Under the pieces are notes generated by a model that was given only the letters and a program-made list of their open reading frames with translations, did not search any database and was not told the origin of the DNA. Positions 5,343 to 7,061 of a DNA stretch of 7,061 nt are shown here, piece after piece; position 1 is the stretch's first letter, and the number at the start of each line of letters is the position of its first letter. Origin of the DNA: CAYXXZ01 sp964469165 (GTDB lineage Bacteria > Pseudomonadota > Gammaproteobacteria > Pseudomonadales > Porticoccaceae); assembly GCA_964469165.1 (NCBI GenBank), contig CAYXXZ010000126.1, forward strand, positions 1-7,061. Reading direction: 5' to 3'. A program made the translations under genes and the position numbers.

Positions 5343-6410
5343 ATGGGGATACTAAAGTTCCTAGGCACCAAGTCCACGGCTGTGCTCGGGCTGGATATCA
5401 CATCGTCCTCCGTCAAGCTGATCGAATTGAGTCGCACCGGCGGGCGCTACCGCGTCGAAAGCTATATGGTGCGCCCCCTACCCGCCAATGCCGTGGTGGA
5501 AAAGAACATCAGCGATCTCGACGCGGTGGTCGACACCATTCGCAAGGTGGTGGCCCAGGCCAAACCGAAGACCCTCGACGTCGCCTGCGCGGTCTCGGGG
5601 TCGGCGGTCATCACCAAGATCATCGAGATGCCCGCCGATCTCAACGACCAGGCAATGGAAAATCAGATTGCCCTGGAGGCCGACCAGTACATTCCCTATC
5701 CGCTGGAAGAGGTGGCTCTGGACTTTCAGGTGATCGGCCCGTCCGAATCCAACCCCGGGCATGTCGATGTGCTGCTTGCCGCCTGCCGCCAGGAGAACGT
5801 CGAAAGCCGCAAGAAGGCCATCGAGAGCGCCGGTCTGCGCGCCAGGATCGTCGATGTGGAGGTGTTTGCCATGGAACGGGCATTCAAGTTGATCGCCGAG
5901 CAGATCGAAGCGCTCGACGACCAGGTGGTGGCGGTGGTCGATGTCGGTGCCACCATGTTGACGCTCAGCGTGCTGGTGGATGGGCGCACCGTTTACACCA
6001 GGGAACAACTCTTCGGTGGGCGCCAGGTCACCGAGGAAATCCAGCGCCGCTACGGGCTTTCCGTCGATGAGGCGGGCCTTGCCAAGAAACAGGGCGGGCT
6101 GCCCGAAGATTATGAAAGCGAGATCCTCGAACCCTTCAAGGAAGCCTTGATCCAGCAGATTTCCCGCTCGCTGCAATTCTTTTTTTCCGCCAGCCAGTAC
6201 AATTTCGTCGATTTGCTGGTGCTGTCGGGGGGCGTTGCCGCCATGAAGAGCCTGGGGGCGGAGGTCGAGGAAAGACTGGGTATTCCAACCCGTCTGGCGA
6301 ACCCGTTCGCCAATATGTCGACGTCGTCCAAGGTCAATGCCATTGCCCTGGCGAATGATGCGCCGGCCATGATGGTGGCGGTGGGGCTGGCGCTGAGGAG
6401 CTTCGACTGA
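5343..6410 (+). CDS. pilM: type IV pilus assembly protein PilM
   Basis: Cytoplasmic actin-like ATP-binding protein that binds the N-terminal tail of PilN and links the inner-membrane PilNO alignment complex to the pilus motor. The 355 residues equal the usual length (about 354 in Pseudomonas). Actin-fold motifs visible: phosphate-1 loop GLDITSSSVKLIEL at 16-29 (Asp18), the PilM signature LEADQYIPYPLEEVALDF at 111-128, VDVLLAACR at 141-149, phosphate-2 loop VVDVGATMLTLSV at 198-210 and adenosine loop LSGGVAAMKSL at 294-304. The ATG at 5343 is chosen because MGILKFLG leads directly into the conserved domain; an in-frame TTG at 5271 would add 24 residues unlike the family and would coincide with the putative -35 box. 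First gene of a pilMNO operon, with its stop codon sharing a base with the pilN start (TGATG), so translation is probably coupled. Divergent from mrcA. Confidence 0.96.
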   Translation: MGILKFLGTKSTAVLGLDITSSSVKLIELSRTGGRYRVESYMVRPLPANAVVEKNISDLDAVVDTIRKVVAQAKPKTLDVACAVSGSAVITKIIEMPADLNDQAMENQIALEADQYIPYPLEEVALDFQVIGPSESNPGHVDVLLAACRQENVESRKKAIESAGLRARIVDVEVFAMERAFKLIAEQIEALDDQVVAVVDVGATMLTLSVLVDGRTVYTREQLFGGRQVTEEIQRRYGLSVDEAGLAKKQGGLPEDYESEILEPFKEALIQQISRSLQFFFSASQYNFVDLLVLSGGVAAMKSLGAEVEERLGIPTRLANPFANMSTSSKVNAIALANDAPAMMVAVGLALRSFD

Positions 6411-6997
6411 TGAACGCCAAGATCAATCTGCTCCCCTGGCGCGAGGACTTCCGCCAGTACAAAAAGATCGAATTCTTCAAGATTGCGGGGCTGGTTTTCG
6501 CTGTTGCCGCGCTTACTGTGTTCGGCTGGGATCGGGTGGCCAACGGGCGCATCGACAACCAGAATTCGCGCAATCAGCTGCTCGACAAGCAGATTGCCGA
6601 GCTCGACTCCAAGGTCAAGGAAATCGCCGCTCTGAAGGAGCGCCGCCAGCAGGTGCTGGATCGCATGAGAGTGATTCAGGAGCTACAGGCCAACCGCCCG
6701 GATATCGTGCGGATCTTCGATGAAATGGCATCGGCGATTCCCGAAGGCGTGTTTCTCTCCAGTCTCGACAGAACGGGCTCGGGTATTGCCCTGAGCGGCT
6801 ATGCCGAATCCAACAATCGGGTTTCCACGCTTATGCGAAATCTGGAGCAGTCGTACAAGTTTGCCGACCCCAGCCTCACCAAGGTGCTGGCCAACGAACT
6901 GCTCGGCGAGCAGGGCAACACCTTCGAGATGCGCGTCAAGATCACCGAGCCCGGTGATGGCGACGGCGAGGAAAACACGGCGGGAGAGGGAGCATGA
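6410..6997 (+). CDS. pilN: type IV pilus inner-membrane protein PilN
   Basis: Bitopic inner-membrane protein of the pilus alignment complex; its cytoplasmic tail is held by PilM and its periplasmic part pairs with PilO. The 195 residues match the family (about 198 in Pseudomonas). The PilM-binding motif INLLPWRE is at residues 5-12, a single membrane segment spans about 22-40, a heptad-rich helical stretch likely to form a coiled coil runs from about 50 to 92 (LLDKQIAELDSKVKEIAALK), and a ferredoxin-like periplasmic domain follows (IPEGVFLSSL at 110-119, ITLSGY-like IALSGYAES at 126-134). The C-terminus ends in a short acidic, Gly-rich tail after ITEPGDG. The start overlaps the pilM stop by one base and the end overlaps the pilO start as ATGA, indicating one tightly coupled operon. 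Confidence 0.95.
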   Translation: MNAKINLLPWREDFRQYKKIEFFKIAGLVFAVAALTVFGWDRVANGRIDNQNSRNQLLDKQIAELDSKVKEIAALKERRQQVLDRMRVIQELQANRPDIVRIFDEMASAIPEGVFLSSLDRTGSGIALSGYAESNNRVSTLMRNLEQSYKFADPSLTKVLANELLGEQGNTFEMRVKITEPGDGDGEENTAGEGA

Positions 6998-7061
6998 CCA
7001 TGGCGCGCGACTTTCTCCAGCAATTGCAGAACATCGATTTCAACGATCTGGAGTTCAACAA
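6994..7061 (+). CDS. pilO: type IV pilus inner-membrane protein PilO, 5' end only
   Basis: Only 22 complete codons are visible before the window ends. They read MTMARDFLQQLQNIDFNDLEFN, and the short N-terminal stretch with an FD/ID-x-N-x-L-x-x-N pattern resembles the cytoplasmic tail of PilO, which dimerises with PilN in the periplasm. Position right after pilN supports the call more than the sequence does. The start may be 6994 (ATGA overlap with the pilN stop, with GGGAG seven bases upstream) or the ATG at 7000 (GAGGG nine bases upstream); both are in frame. The family's membrane segment and periplasmic domain lie outside the window. Confidence 0.85.
   Translation, partial: MTMARDFLQQLQNIDFNDLEFN

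Noticed and set aside
5478..6176. Minus-strand open frame of 232 codons opposite pilM
   Set aside because: Antisense shadow of a clear PilM; no recognisable domain.

Overview
The window looks like a piece of a draft gammaproteobacterial chromosome with fairly high G+C. Every recognised protein resembles its Escherichia coli or Pseudomonas counterpart, and the gene neighbourhood (yrfG, nudE, cysQ, mrcA, pilM, pilN, pilO) is one I know from that class: E. coli keeps yrfG, nudE, mrcA and the hof/pil genes close together, and Pseudomonas has mrcA (ponA) divergent from pilMNOPQ. I cannot name a genus. The presence of pilMNO suggests a type IV pilus former.

Layout. At the left edge yrfG (5'-nucleotidase, HAD family) reads leftward and runs out of the window. 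Divergent from it, across 41 bp, nudE and cysQ read rightward as a two-gene operon. These three genes all deal with nucleotide by-products: GMP/IMP, ADP-ribose/NADH-type compounds, and 3'-phosphoadenosine 5'-phosphate. cysQ contains a 100-N scaffold gap whose two flanks are the same 55 bp. The gap is therefore an assembly artefact, and collapsing it restores one intact 270-residue protein.

From 2041 to 2738 the conserved neighbourhood is interrupted by the only accessory material in the window: a leftward gene for a small DUF559 (Vsr-like, PD-(D/E)XK-type) putative nuclease, preceded by a 233-bp array of four GGGAGAGGG-type palindromes separated by a conserved 34-bp spacer. The gene's last codons run antisense into the 3' end of cysQ. 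This nuclease-plus-palindrome pair is the best candidate for something uncharacterised here, although I believe both components are individually widespread.

The right half is cell envelope. mrcA, encoding the bifunctional peptidoglycan synthase PBP1A, reads leftward. From the 140-bp divergent region, pilM, pilN and the start of pilO read rightward with overlapping stop and start codons; these form the inner-membrane alignment complex of the type IV pilus. The divergent region holds a consensus -10 box for mrcA and a perfect 10-bp inverted repeat around it. No tRNA, rRNA, CRISPR array or insertion sequence was seen.
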